Shown here: in pieces, positions 1-8,154 of the stretch
Numbering within the stretch: position 1 is the stretch's first letter
How the letters are laid out: every line of letters begins with the position of its first letter
Source of the DNA: Thalassovita gelatinovora
GTDB taxonomy: Bacteria > Pseudomonadota > Alphaproteobacteria > Rhodobacterales > Rhodobacteraceae
Assembly: GCF_001458355.1 (NCBI RefSeq)
Contig: NZ_CYSA01000015.1
Location: 129,001-193,000 of the forward strand
Reading direction: 5' to 3'
DNA: 64,000 nt
Translations under genes and position numbers: made by a program
The notes under the pieces: model-generated
Seen by the model: the letters and a program-made list of their open reading frames with translations, nothing else
The model's database searches: none
Told to the model about the DNA's origin: nothing

Positions 1-44
1 TCCGGAAGCGCTGCCTGCGCCCGACGTTCCAGATCATTCCGCAT
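1..44 (-). CDS. 5' end of an unidentified protein (partial)
   Basis: Only the first 14 codons of this gene lie in the window; it continues beyond base 1. The reading begins MRNDLERRAQAALP and is preceded by a strong Shine-Dalgarno-like GAGGTGAG (bases 51-58) at good spacing, which is why I treat it as a real start. The peptide is too short to assign a family. Confidence 0.5.
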   Translation of the reverse strand, partial: MRNDLERRAQAALP

Positions 45-383
45 CAGCAACTCACCTCAAATATTCCATTTGATCCATGCGTAAGGAATTATGTAACATT
101 CATTACATTTTTGAGCAAGTGTTTTCCCAAACGCTAAGCGGTGCCGTGGGAACGCCAGGGGATGCGCGACTGACGGTCCTGAAAGGAAACCTCAGGAACG
201 CAAAATTATCCAATAATATCCGTATAGTTATATGCCTGCGCACCGAAACCAATGCCTGCCCGCTTTCGTACAGCGGGCCGGTCCAGCCACAACGCGGGCA
301 CAGCACAGACATGGTTTATTGTCGGCCTGCCGACAGGCAAAGCACGCCAATACGCATGGCGTTTTACGGTATTGGCAGGGCGA
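45..383. other. Intergenic region with two short hairpins, no convincing gene
   Basis: This 339-bp gap separates the leftmost gene from fthC, both on the minus strand. It holds an 8-bp inverted repeat (346-353 and 369-376, GCCAATAC/GTATTGGC) just past the fthC stop and a second hairpin (320-325/330-335, TGTCGG/CCGACA); neither has a clear T-run, so a terminator role is only possible. The AT-rich stretch around 60-130 could hold the promoter of the left gene. A 69-codon minus-strand frame (103-312) starts with a CPRCGW motif but has no ribosome binding site and its second half looks non-coding. Confidence 0.4.
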
Positions 384-941
384 TCAGATGGACAGAATGC
401 CCCGTTCGGTCACGATCATGTCGAGCGGCTGATCGGTCGGTTCCAGCGGCAGCGCCTCGGTTTCTTGCGCGGCATAGGCAAAGCCAATGGCCAGAACCGG
501 GCCGCTGGCGCGCAAAACTTCTAACGTGCGGTCATAAAACCCGCCGCCATACCCAAGCCGATTGCCCTGCCGGTCAAAGGCGACCAAGGGCACGATCACG
601 ATTTCGGGCGTAATGAAATCCTCGACCATCGGGACCTGCGCCCCGAACGGGCCGTCTTTCAACGCGCAATCCGGTTCCCAGCGGGAAAATTTCAACGGTT
701 GGCCTGCTGCTTGAATAACCGGCACCGCCACCGGGCCATATGCGGCGGCTTCGGCCATGGCGGCAAGCGGGCTGATTTCGCTGCGGATCGGCATATAGCC
801 CGACACCGGCACGCCGCGATGGCCGGCGAGGATTTCCGACAGGAAGGACGCGCGCCCGCCCGAACCTGCTTCATGCGCGGCTGCGCGACGGACTAATGCA
901 GCTTCGCGTGCTGCGGTTTTGAATGCGGCAAGATCAGTCAT
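384..941 (-). CDS. fthC: 5-formyltetrahydrofolate cyclo-ligase
   Basis: This 185-aa protein belongs to the 5-formyltetrahydrofolate cyclo-ligase (YgfA/MTHFS) family, which uses ATP to convert 5-formyl-THF to 5,10-methenyl-THF in the cytoplasm. The diagnostic C-terminal nucleotide-binding motif GYGGGFYDR is at residues 130-138, and the length is normal for the family. The ATG at 941 is preceded by GGAGCT; the longer frame upstream only runs through mgtE in another frame. It lies 29 bp downstream of mgtE on the same strand, so the two are probably cotranscribed. There is no 6S-RNA-like sequence directly upstream, although 6S RNA often precedes ygfA in other proteobacteria. Confidence 0.9.
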   Translation of the reverse strand: MTDLAAFKTAAREAALVRRAAAHEAGSGGRASFLSEILAGHRGVPVSGYMPIRSEISPLAAMAEAAAYGPVAVPVIQAAGQPLKFSRWEPDCALKDGPFGAQVPMVEDFITPEIVIVPLVAFDRQGNRLGYGGGFYDRTLEVLRASGPVLAIGFAYAAQETEALPLEPTDQPLDMIVTERGILSI

Positions 942-970
942 ATCAGCTCCTTCAAACACGGCAGGATCGG

Positions 971-2368
971 TCACATCAACACCGAAGCCGCCAGCCCGAG
1001 AAAGGCGAAAAATCCGACCACATCGGTCACCGTGGTCACAAACGGTCCCGAGGCAAGCGCCGGATCGATACCGGCGCGGTCCAGCGCCATCGGGATCACG
1101 ATGCCGCCCAGCGCCGCAGCGATCTGGGTAAACAGCATCGCCAGACCGATCACCAGCGCCAGCATCGGCACCCCGAACCAAAGCGCCACAACCAAGGCCA
1201 TCGTACCGCCGAAGATCAGCCCGTTCAGCGCCCCGACCGACACTTCACGCAGCACAACGCGCATCGCGTTTTGCGCGGTAAGGTCACGGGTGGCCAGCGC
1301 CCGCACCGCCACCGTCATGGTCTGGGTGCCCGCATTGCCCCCCATCGAGGCCACGATCGGCATCAGCACCGCCAGCGCCACCATCTGATTGATGGTTTCG
1401 GCAAACATGTCGATCACCAAAGAGGCGAGGATCGCCGTCAAAAGGTTCACGAACAGCCACAGCGCCCGGCCCTTGGCGGCCTCAAAGATGGTATCTGTCA
1501 GGCTGGCTTCGTCGCCAACACCGGCAAGACGCAGAATGTCTTCTTCGTGTTCTTCATCCAGAACCGCCATCGCGTCGTCGATGGTGATGACCCCGACCAG
1601 CCGGTTGTCTTCATCGACCACGGGGGCGGAAATCAGGTGATACTGGTTGAACGCATAGGCAACGTCGGCTTCGTCTTGCAACACCGGAATGACCTGAAAC
1701 ACGTCTTCCACGATTTCGGTCAACGGTACATTGCGGCGCGAACTCATCAGTTTGCCCAGCGTCACATTGCCAACCGGGTGGATGCGTGGATCGACCAGAA
1801 CCACGTGATAGAATTGTTCCGGCAGTTCTTCGGCCTTGCGCAGAAAATCGATGGCTTCGCCCACTGTCCAGTGATCCGGCGCGACCACCACTTCGCGCTG
1901 CATCAGGCGCCCGGCAGAGGTTTCGGGATAGGCAAGCGCCTGTTCGACCGCGACACGATCGGAATCTTCCAGCGCGTCGAGGATCGCTTCTTGCTGCGGT
2001 TCATCAAGGTCTTCGACCAGATCGACCACATCGTCCGAATCCAGTTCCCGCACCGCTTCGGCCAAGACTTCGGGCGACAGGACCCTGATGATTTCTTCGC
2101 GCAGACCCTCTTCGAGTTCCGACAGGATGTCACCGTCGAATTCGCGGTCGTACAGCCGTACCAGCCGACGGCGGTCATACGGATTGAGCTGTTCCAAAAG
2201 GTCGGCGATGTCGGCCGCGTGCAGCGGTTCCATCAATTCGATCAGCTTGGCCTGATCGTTGGCGTCCACCGAATAGAGAATCGCGGCGATATCGCGGCGG
2301 CTGATGCTATAATCGCCCTCGGTCGCGCTGTCGGGTTGCGCTTCGCTGTGATCGAATTCGTCGCTCAT
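971..2368 (-). CDS. mgtE: Magnesium transporter MgtE
   Basis: This 465-aa protein has the full MgtE architecture: an acidic N-terminal superhelical domain (about 25-140), a pair of CBS domains (about 145-270) that sense cytosolic Mg2+, and five membrane helices at the C-terminus (about 295-465). The pore signature PIVASMGGNAGTQT is intact, as is the acidic site in the last segment (TTVTDVVGFF). It forms a dimeric, gated Mg2+ channel in the inner membrane. I chose the ATG at 2368 because AAAGGGG precedes it and the extra N-terminal residues of the longer frame are non-homologous in character. It is divergent from guaD and upstream of fthC. Confidence 0.93.
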   Translation of the reverse strand: MSDEFDHSEAQPDSATEGDYSISRRDIAAILYSVDANDQAKLIELMEPLHAADIADLLEQLNPYDRRRLVRLYDREFDGDILSELEEGLREEIIRVLSPEVLAEAVRELDSDDVVDLVEDLDEPQQEAILDALEDSDRVAVEQALAYPETSAGRLMQREVVVAPDHWTVGEAIDFLRKAEELPEQFYHVVLVDPRIHPVGNVTLGKLMSSRRNVPLTEIVEDVFQVIPVLQDEADVAYAFNQYHLISAPVVDEDNRLVGVITIDDAMAVLDEEHEEDILRLAGVGDEASLTDTIFEAAKGRALWLFVNLLTAILASLVIDMFAETINQMVALAVLMPIVASMGGNAGTQTMTVAVRALATRDLTAQNAMRVVLREVSVGALNGLIFGGTMALVVALWFGVPMLALVIGLAMLFTQIAAALGGIVIPMALDRAGIDPALASGPFVTTVTDVVGFFAFLGLAASVLM

Positions 2369-2490
2369 GCCGCCCCTTTCGCCTGCTTTTTCTTCTCTTA
2401 GCCGAAGCAGCTTCAAGGAAACAGGTGCAGACTGGGAATTTACCGATGTTTTCGCCAAGAATACCATGACCGAGAAAGGAAGGTGCAATC

Positions 2491-3804
2491 GTGCAGAAAA
2501 TTTTGCTGATCGGACAGGTTCTGAGCTTTGACGGCACGCCGTTCGAGACCGGCATCGACGCGGCGCGGTATGAACGGCGGGGCGGGGTTTTGATCCGCGA
2601 CGGCAAGATTGCCGCCACCGGACCAGCCGAGGCCATGCGCCAAGATCACCCAGAGGCCGATATCGTCGATCACGGCGACAAGCTGATTCTGGCCGGGTTC
2701 GTCGATGCCCATGCGCATTATCCGCAGACCGGCATCATCGCCAGCTGGGGCAAGCGGCTGATCGATTGGCTCAACAGCTATACCTTCCCCGAAGAAACCC
2801 GGTTTTTCGATCCCGCCTATGCGGCGGAAATCTCGGAACGCTATCTTGACCTGACATTGGCGCATGGCACCACCACGGTGGTCAGCTATTGCACCATTCA
2901 CCCGACCAGCGTCGAGGCGTTTTTCACCGCCGCGCAGGCACGTGGGCAACGGGTGGTGGCGGGCAAGACCTGCATGGACCGCGATACCGCCCCCGACGGG
3001 CTGCGCGACAGCGCGCAATCGGCCTATGACGACAGCAAGGCGCTCTTGGAAAAATGGCACGGGGTGGACCGGCTGAGCTATGCGATCACGCCGCGATTTT
3101 CCCCCACATCGACGCCGGAGCAGCTCAACGCGCTTGGTGCTTTATGGGGCGAACATCCCGATTGCCTGATGCAGACGCATCTGTCCGAACAGGTCGATGA
3201 AATCGCTTGGGTGAAATCGCTTTATCCGCAGGCGCGGGATTATCTGGACACTTACGAAGCGCACGGATTATTGCGCCCCGGCGGGCTTTACGGTCATGCG
3301 ATCCATCTGGAAGATCGCGAAAAGGATCGGTTGAAGGAGGTCGATGCATCGCTGATCCATTGCCCGACCTCGAACACCTTCATCGGGTCGGGCCTGTTCG
3401 ATATGGGCGGGTTGATGGCGGCGGGGCACCGGATCGGGCTGGCCACAGATACCGGTGGCGGGTCCAGCTTTTCCATGCTGCGCACGATGGCAGCGGCGTA
3501 TGAAATCGGCCAGATCCGGCATAATCCGATCCACCCGGCGCAATTGCTGTGGCTGGCCACCGCCGGATCGGCGCGCGCCCTGCGGATGGAGGATAAAATC
3601 GGCAATATCGCCCAGGGGATGGAGGCCGATCTGGTGGTTCTGGATCTGGAATCGACCCCCGATATCGCGCAGCGCGCGGCGCGGGCCAACGATATCTGGG
3701 AAGCGGTTTTTCCCACCATCATGATGGGCGATGACCGGGCGATTGCGGCGACCTATATCGGCGGGCGTCAGTCGCAGGGACCGGCCAGCGTCAGCACCCA
3801 GTAA
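2491..3804 (+). CDS. guaD: Guanine deaminase
   Basis: This 437-aa amidohydrolase-superfamily enzyme would hydrolyse guanine to xanthine and ammonia in the cytoplasm. Zinc-site and catalytic motifs are present in order: DAHAHYPQT near residue 73, QTHLSEQ near 230, HCPTSNTFIGSGL near 290 and ATDTGGGSSFSML near 320. The start is a GTG at 2491 with AAGGAAGGTG just upstream; no ATG is in frame nearby. Its 3' end overlaps the convergent CAP-domain gene by 37 bp. A second purine deaminase-like enzyme lies 450 bp further on, so this stretch serves purine catabolism. Confidence 0.92.
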   Translation: MQKILLIGQVLSFDGTPFETGIDAARYERRGGVLIRDGKIAATGPAEAMRQDHPEADIVDHGDKLILAGFVDAHAHYPQTGIIASWGKRLIDWLNSYTFPEETRFFDPAYAAEISERYLDLTLAHGTTTVVSYCTIHPTSVEAFFTAAQARGQRVVAGKTCMDRDTAPDGLRDSAQSAYDDSKALLEKWHGVDRLSYAITPRFSPTSTPEQLNALGALWGEHPDCLMQTHLSEQVDEIAWVKSLYPQARDYLDTYEAHGLLRPGGLYGHAIHLEDREKDRLKEVDASLIHCPTSNTFIGSGLFDMGGLMAAGHRIGLATDTGGGSSFSMLRTMAAAYEIGQIRHNPIHPAQLLWLATAGSARALRMEDKIGNIAQGMEADLVVLDLESTPDIAQRAARANDIWEAVFPTIMMGDDRAIAATYIGGRQSQGPASVSTQ

Positions 3805-4235
3805 TCCTTGGCTTTACCGATGCCGAAACGGGAATAGCGCCGGTTCAGCATGTTCTTGCGGTGCGGCGGCGATTCCATCCAGGCCGAGATAACCTTGGCG
3901 ATTGTTTGTTGCCCAAGCGCAATATTTTCCGCCATCGCGGCGCGGCAATACCCGGTCGCCTTGATCCGGTCGGAAAAGCTGCGGCCATCCTGACTGCGAT
4001 GGTTGAAATAGCCGCGGTTCGCCATGTCTTGGGCGTGGCCGTTCGCGGCTTTGTTCAGCTTGCTATCCGCGTGCAACGGCGGCAGCCCGCGCCGGGCGCG
4101 TTCAGCATTCAGCAACGCGACCGCAGATTGCGCGGTACCGGCCCGCGCCTGCCCGCCCTGCCCGGTCAGCATTGCAGGCGCGCCGATGGCCATGCAGGCC
4201 GCCAGCGCGACCACGATGATCGTTTTTTTACGCAC
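3768..4235 (-). CDS. CAP/SCP-domain secreted protein
   Basis: This 155-aa protein has an N-terminal signal peptide (hydrophobic residues 6-25, with cleavage probably after residue 32) followed by a single CAP (SCP/PR-1) domain. Hallmarks visible are LLNAERARRGLPPL, the AQDMANRGYFNHRS segment with the conserved His, AENIALG, and SPPHRKNMLN. Bacterial CAP proteins are secreted and mostly uncharacterised; roles in lipid or cell-wall binding have been proposed. The gene lies 15 bp downstream of the 8-oxoguanine-type deaminase on the same strand and its last 37 bp run into the 3' end of guaD on the other strand. The family call is secure; the function is unknown. Confidence 0.85.
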   Translation of the reverse strand: MRKKTIIVVALAACMAIGAPAMLTGQGGQARAGTAQSAVALLNAERARRGLPPLHADSKLNKAANGHAQDMANRGYFNHRSQDGRSFSDRIKATGYCRAAMAENIALGQQTIAKVISAWMESPPHRKNMLNRRYSRFGIGKAKDYWVLTLAGPCD

Positions 4236-4250
4236 CTTGCACCCCTTAGG

Positions 4251-5585
4251 TTACCCCATCAGTTTTGATACTAACCGCTGCTGCGTTGCGATCAATACAT
4301 CCAAAGGGAGGGTCAGCAGATTACCGCCGCGCACCACTTGGCGCGATTCGACGAACAGGTCGCGGACCTTCATCGGCCCGGCCAGCAACAGCGCCGCCGG
4401 GTCCCAGCTACCGGCGCTTTCGATGCTGTTGATATCCCAGATCGCGATATCGGCGCGCTTGCCAACCGCGATCTGACCGCAATCGGGTCGGTTTAGGACC
4501 TCTGCCCCGCCGCGGGTGGCAATTTCCAGCGCCTCGCGGGCGCTCATCGCGTCGGCGCCGTTTGCGACCCGCTGCAACAGCATCGACTGGCGGGCTTCGG
4601 CGATCAGGTTGCCGCTGTCATTGCTGGCCGATCCGTCAACGCCCAGTGCCACCTTTACGCCAGCATCGCGCATGGCACGCACCGGTGCGATGCCCGACCC
4701 GAGCCGACAATTGGAACAAGGGCAATGCGCCACCCCGGTCCGGCTGCGGGCGAACAGATCGATTTCCTGCCGGTCGAGTTTCACGCAATGGGCATGCCAG
4801 ACGTCATCACCGGTCCACCCCAGATCTTCGGCATATTGCCCCGGCCGACAGCCGAATTTTTCCAGCGAATAGGAAATGTCTTCGTCGTTTTCGGCCAGGT
4901 GGGTGTGCAGCATTACGCCCTTGTCGCGGGCCAGCAGCGCCGCGTCGCGCATCAATTCGCGGCTGACCGAAAACGGTGAACAGGGGGCGACACCGACGCG
5001 GCACATCGACCCTTCGGTCGCGTCATGGAACCGGTCGATGACCCGGATGCTGTCATTCAAGATGTCTTCTTCGCGTTCGACCAGTGAATCGGGCGGCAAG
5101 CCGCCATCGCTTTCGCCAATGCTCATCGCGCCACGGGTTGGATGGAAGCGCAGCCCGATTTCCGCCGCCGCCTCGATCGTGTCGTCCAACCGTGCGCCGT
5201 TGGGATAAAGGTAAAGGTGATCCGAACTGAGCGAACAGCCCGACAGGGCCAGTTCCGCCAACCCGATCTGCGCCGAAATCCGCATTTCTTCGGGGCCGAA
5301 CCGGGACCAGATCGGATATAGTGTCTGCAGCCAGCCAAACAGCAGCGCGTCCTGCCCGCCCGGCACCGCGCGGGTCAGCGTCTGGTAGAGGTGATGATGG
5401 GTATTCACCAATCCCGGCGTCACCACGCAACCCTTGGCCAGCACGACCTCGCCGCGGTCCGGCAGGGTGTGGCCGATTGCGGCGATCACCCCGTTTTTCA
5501 GATGAATATCCGCGCCATGCAATTCGCGCCGCCCGTCATCCATGGTCAGAATGGTATCGGCGTTTTTGATGGTAAATTCGGTCAT
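4251..5585 (-). CDS. 8-oxoguanine deaminase / hydroxyatrazine-type amidohydrolase
   Basis: This 444-aa member of the amidohydrolase superfamily resembles bacterial 8-oxoguanine deaminases and AtzB-like aminohydrolases. It shows the metal ligands NTHHHLYQT, the HLAEN and WHAHCVK segments, HCPCSNCRLGSG, and the catalytic Asp in LGVDGSASND. The proposed reaction is deamination of 8-oxoguanine to uric acid; cytosine- or isoxanthopterin-like substrates cannot be excluded from sequence. I chose the ATG at 5585, which has GGGGA five bases upstream; a GTG at 5597 is the alternative. The 109-bp gap to hisN contains interleaved inverted repeats that partly cover this Shine-Dalgarno. Confidence 0.82.
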   Translation of the reverse strand: MTEFTIKNADTILTMDDGRRELHGADIHLKNGVIAAIGHTLPDRGEVVLAKGCVVTPGLVNTHHHLYQTLTRAVPGGQDALLFGWLQTLYPIWSRFGPEEMRISAQIGLAELALSGCSLSSDHLYLYPNGARLDDTIEAAAEIGLRFHPTRGAMSIGESDGGLPPDSLVEREEDILNDSIRVIDRFHDATEGSMCRVGVAPCSPFSVSRELMRDAALLARDKGVMLHTHLAENDEDISYSLEKFGCRPGQYAEDLGWTGDDVWHAHCVKLDRQEIDLFARSRTGVAHCPCSNCRLGSGIAPVRAMRDAGVKVALGVDGSASNDSGNLIAEARQSMLLQRVANGADAMSAREALEIATRGGAEVLNRPDCGQIAVGKRADIAIWDINSIESAGSWDPAALLLAGPMKVRDLFVESRQVVRGGNLLTLPLDVLIATQQRLVSKLMG

Positions 5586-5593
5586 GTCAGTCC

Positions 5594-5653
5594 CCACACA
5601 CGTGTCCGCCCCTTTCGGTTCCCGTGTGTGGAAATGCGCGACAGAAAGGGGCG
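5594..5653 (-). promoter_or_regulatory. Interleaved inverted repeats in deaminase leader (candidate pseudoknot or switch)
   Basis: Two perfect inverted repeats interlock: CCACACACG (5594-5602) with CGTGTGTGG (5623-5631), and CGCCCCTTTC (5607-5616) with GAAAGGGGCG (5644-5653). Read on the minus-strand transcript, they could form an H-type pseudoknot or two mutually exclusive hairpins. The arm nearest the gene contains the first two Gs of the GGGGA Shine-Dalgarno (5591-5595), so pairing would mask it. The pairing is seen directly; regulation by a purine ligand or protein is inference. Confidence 0.55.
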
Positions 5654-5694
5654 AAGGACTCGCGCAGCCGCCCTAAATTGCCAGATCAAGGAAA

Positions 5695-6501
5695 TTATTC
5701 AAGCGGCACGCGCGACAGAATTTCCAGCGCTTCGGCATGTTGCTGTTTCGAGGCGGCGGCAACCACCCGGCCGCCATTATGGGCCGGACCGCCCTGCCAA
5801 TCGGTGACGATTCCACCGGCGGCTTCGATCACCGCGATCGGGGCCTGAATATCGTAATTCGACAGACCCGCTTCGATCACCAGATCGATCTGTCCAGCGG
5901 CGACCAGCGCATAAGCGTAGCAATCCATACCATAACGGGTCAGCTTGGCCTGTGCCGCAACCTGTTGAAATCCTGCCATTTCATCAGGGTTTCCCACTTC
6001 GGGGAAGGTGGTAAACACGATGGAATCGGACAGCGGCCGGTCGGATCGGGTGGCCAGATCGGCCCCCCCCCGTGGCCCGGTCATCCGGGCGTGGCCAAAC
6101 CCGCCTTCGAATCGTTCGCCGATATAGGGCTGATCGATAAGGCCATAGATCGGGCCGGTCGAATCAGACACCGCGATCAGCACCCCCCAGGTCGGGGTGC
6201 CGCTGAGAAAGGCGCGGGTGCCGTCAATCGGATCAATCACCCAGGTCAATCCGCTGCTGCCAGGGGTCGCGCCGAATTCTTCGCCCACGATGGCATCATC
6301 GGGGCGGCGGCCGGCCAGAACCGCACGGATTGCCTGTTCGGCGGCGCGGTCGGCTGCGGTAACAGGATCGAATCCCGCCGCAGCCTTGTTGTCCGCAGTC
6401 AAGCCGGGCGACCGGAAAAACGGCAAAATCACCGCCCGCGCGGCATCGGCCAACGCATGAGCAGTGTCGATTACATTTTGAGCATCCAGTTGTTCAGCCA
6501 T
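5695..6501 (-). CDS. hisN: Inositol monophosphatase-family phosphatase, probably histidinol-phosphatase
   Basis: This 268-aa protein is an IMPase-superfamily Mg2+-dependent phosphatase. Metal ligands are visible in GEEFG (residues 73-77) and DPIDGT (90-95), with the C-terminal NYDIQAPIAVIEAAGG block that usually carries the third Asp. The overall pattern fits the HisN branch, which dephosphorylates L-histidinol phosphate in histidine synthesis, rather than SuhB or CysQ. The ATG at 6501 has GGGGACC upstream. No other his gene is nearby, so the substrate rests on family similarity only. Downstream on the same strand, after a structured 109-bp leader, lies the deaminase. Confidence 0.8.
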   Translation of the reverse strand: MAEQLDAQNVIDTAHALADAARAVILPFFRSPGLTADNKAAAGFDPVTAADRAAEQAIRAVLAGRRPDDAIVGEEFGATPGSSGLTWVIDPIDGTRAFLSGTPTWGVLIAVSDSTGPIYGLIDQPYIGERFEGGFGHARMTGPRGGADLATRSDRPLSDSIVFTTFPEVGNPDEMAGFQQVAAQAKLTRYGMDCYAYALVAAGQIDLVIEAGLSNYDIQAPIAVIEAAGGIVTDWQGGPAHNGGRVVAAASKQQHAEALEILSRVPLE

Positions 6502-6554
6502 AAGGTCCCCGCCGCGCTGTCTGGGCGCATGGGTACCTCAGGGTCTGATCAAGC

Positions 6555-6926
6555 TCAAGCCACGTCGGACAGGCAGCGGGCCAGTTCGAACAGGCGTTTT
6601 CTCTGATGTTCGGGGATCGCGTAATAGCTGCGCACCAAATCCAATGCTTCCTTGTCCCCGATCAGGTCAGAGGGAAATATATTGGCGGTGTCACCGTCCC
6701 CCCCATCCTCTTCAAGACCGGCGAAGAAAAAGCCAACCGCGACATCCAATGCTTCGGCAATATCCCAAAGACGCGATGCGCTGACCCGGTTGGTGCCTGT
6801 TTCGTATTTCTGAATTTGCTGAAATTTGATTCCGACCTGTTCGGCCAATTGCTGTTGCGTCATCCCCACCAACCAGCGGCGGTGTCGAATACGTTTACCA
6901 ACATGCACATCCACAGGGTGTGCCAT
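6555..6926 (-). CDS. XRE-family helix-turn-helix regulator
   Basis: This 123-aa protein has an N-terminal Cro/C1-type HTH (residues about 10-65, with GKRIRHRRWLVGMTQQQLAE followed by the recognition segment around IKFQQIQKYETG), then a C-terminal helical tail. It is the short, single-domain type common in many copies in alphaproteobacteria. The start at 6926 has AGGAGT upstream. It lies 53 bp upstream of hisN on the same strand, so it may be cotranscribed with it. Its target is unknown; the 268-bp AT-rich region upstream, shared with the divergent quinone oxidoreductase gene, is an obvious candidate. Confidence 0.85.
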   Translation of the reverse strand: MAHPVDVHVGKRIRHRRWLVGMTQQQLAEQVGIKFQQIQKYETGTNRVSASRLWDIAEALDVAVGFFFAGLEEDGGDGDTANIFPSDLIGDKEALDLVRSYYAIPEHQRKRLFELARCLSDVA

Positions 6927-7146
6927 TGAGCGACTCCTTCATACCATTCCAAGGCACCAAACTCGCCCTCACCCCGGATTGCATCCGGTGTTTCCCCAAG
7001 GGTTGTATGGTTCGTTACATATTCAAATAGTACTGAGTTTCATATCTCAATCAAGAATAAACACATCTATTAAGAGAAGTTTTCGGTTGAAAACACAATC
7101 TTAAGGATTCGCCCCCTAGCGCGGACAGAATCCAGCAAGACCCTAT

Positions 7147-7175
7147 TTGACTTAGCCTTTTTCGCTTCGCATAAC
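7147..7175 (+). promoter_or_regulatory. Candidate sigma-70 promoter of the quinone oxidoreductase gene
   Basis: TTGACT (7147-7152) is followed after 17 bp by CATAAC (7170-7175), a good -35 and fair -10. The expected start site would leave a leader of only about 13 bases, which contains the GGAGGA ribosome site (7185-7190). The rest of the 6927-7194 gap is AT-rich and holds two hairpins: CCGGAT/ATCCGG near 6980 and GTTTTC/GAAAAC at 7079-7084/7089-7094. Confidence 0.5.
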
Positions 7176-7194
7176 GCAGGCGACGGAGGATAAC

Positions 7195-8154
7195 ATGAAA
7201 GCCTATTCTATTTCCGAAAACGGAGCGCAGCCAGAAGTTTGCGATCTACCCGATCCGGTTCCCGTAAAAGGCGAAGCTTTGGTAAGAATCAGGGCGTGCG
7301 GTCTTAACTTTGCCGACCTGCTTATGATCAAAGGAAAATACCAGGAAACGCCGCAGGCCCCTTTCATCCTTGGGCTGGAAATGGCCGGGGTGGTTGAAGA
7401 GCTTGGTCCCGACACCGACGGCCCCGCACCGGGCACCCGGGTAGCGGTCTATAGCGGTCAGGGCGGATTGGCGGAATTGGGTTGCTTCCCGGCCAGCCGG
7501 CTGGTGGAAATTCCCGATCGCATGAGCTTCGAAGATGCGGCCGCCTTTCAAATCGCCTATGGCACCAGCCATGTCGCGCTTGACCATCGCGCACAGATGC
7601 GCCCCGGCGAAACGCTGTTGGTTCTGGGGGCGGCTGGCGGGGTCGGATTGACCGCGGTGGAAATCGGTAAACTGATGGGGGCCACGGTCATTGCCTGCGC
7701 CCGTGGTGCGGACAAGTTGCAAGCGGCCAAGACCGCCGGGGCCGACCACCTGATCGATGCCAAAACCCAAGATATCCGGCAAGAGGTCAAGGCACTTGGC
7801 GGCGCCGATGTGGTATATGATCCGGTCGGGGGCGAACAATGGCAAGCGGCGTTCCGCGCCTGCAACCCCGAAGCGCGGCTGATCCCGATCGGTTTCGCCA
7901 GTGGCGAGGTGCCGCAAATCCCGGCCAATCACCTGCTGGTCAAGAACCTGACTGTGCTGGGGCTGTATTGGGGCGGTTATCTGAAATTCCGCCCCGATGT
8001 GCTGACCGACAGCATGAAAACCCTGTTGGGTTGGTACGATCAGGGGCGGTTGAAACCCCATGTCAGCCATGTTTTACCGCTAGAGCGCGCCGCCGAGGGG
8101 CTGGAATTACTGCGGTCGCGGGCCTCGACCGGCAAGGTGGTGATCACGCCCTGA
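7195..8154 (+). CDS. NADPH:quinone oxidoreductase family protein (zinc-free MDR)
   Basis: This 319-aa medium-chain dehydrogenase/reductase is of the zeta-crystallin/quinone oxidoreductase type. It has a GroES-like N-terminal domain with CGLNFADLLMIKGKY (residues about 36-50) but no structural or catalytic zinc cysteines. The Rossmann nucleotide site LGAAGGVGLTAVEIGK lies near residues 144-160. It would reduce quinones or activated enones using NADPH in the cytoplasm; the natural substrate cannot be read from sequence. GGAGGA precedes the ATG. It overlaps the convergent LysR gene by 11 bp. Confidence 0.88.
   Translation: MKAYSISENGAQPEVCDLPDPVPVKGEALVRIRACGLNFADLLMIKGKYQETPQAPFILGLEMAGVVEELGPDTDGPAPGTRVAVYSGQGGLAELGCFPASRLVEIPDRMSFEDAAAFQIAYGTSHVALDHRAQMRPGETLLVLGAAGGVGLTAVEIGKLMGATVIACARGADKLQAAKTAGADHLIDAKTQDIRQEVKALGGADVVYDPVGGEQWQAAFRACNPEARLIPIGFASGEVPQIPANHLLVKNLTVLGLYWGGYLKFRPDVLTDSMKTLLGWYDQGRLKPHVSHVLPLERAAEGLELLRSRASTGKVVITP

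Noticed and set aside
103-312. 69-codon minus-strand frame starting MSVLCPRCGW
   Set aside because: The start looks like a zinc ribbon, but there is no ribosome site and the second half has AT-rich, non-coding character.
384-970. 6S RNA next to fthC
   Set aside because: 6S RNA often precedes this gene in other proteobacteria, but the 29-bp gap to mgtE is too small and the downstream gap has no 6S-like long imperfect hairpin.
923-2401. 492-codon plus-strand frame opposite mgtE
   Set aside because: Rich in His/Gln/Arg in the manner of an antisense shadow; mgtE on the other strand is unmistakable.
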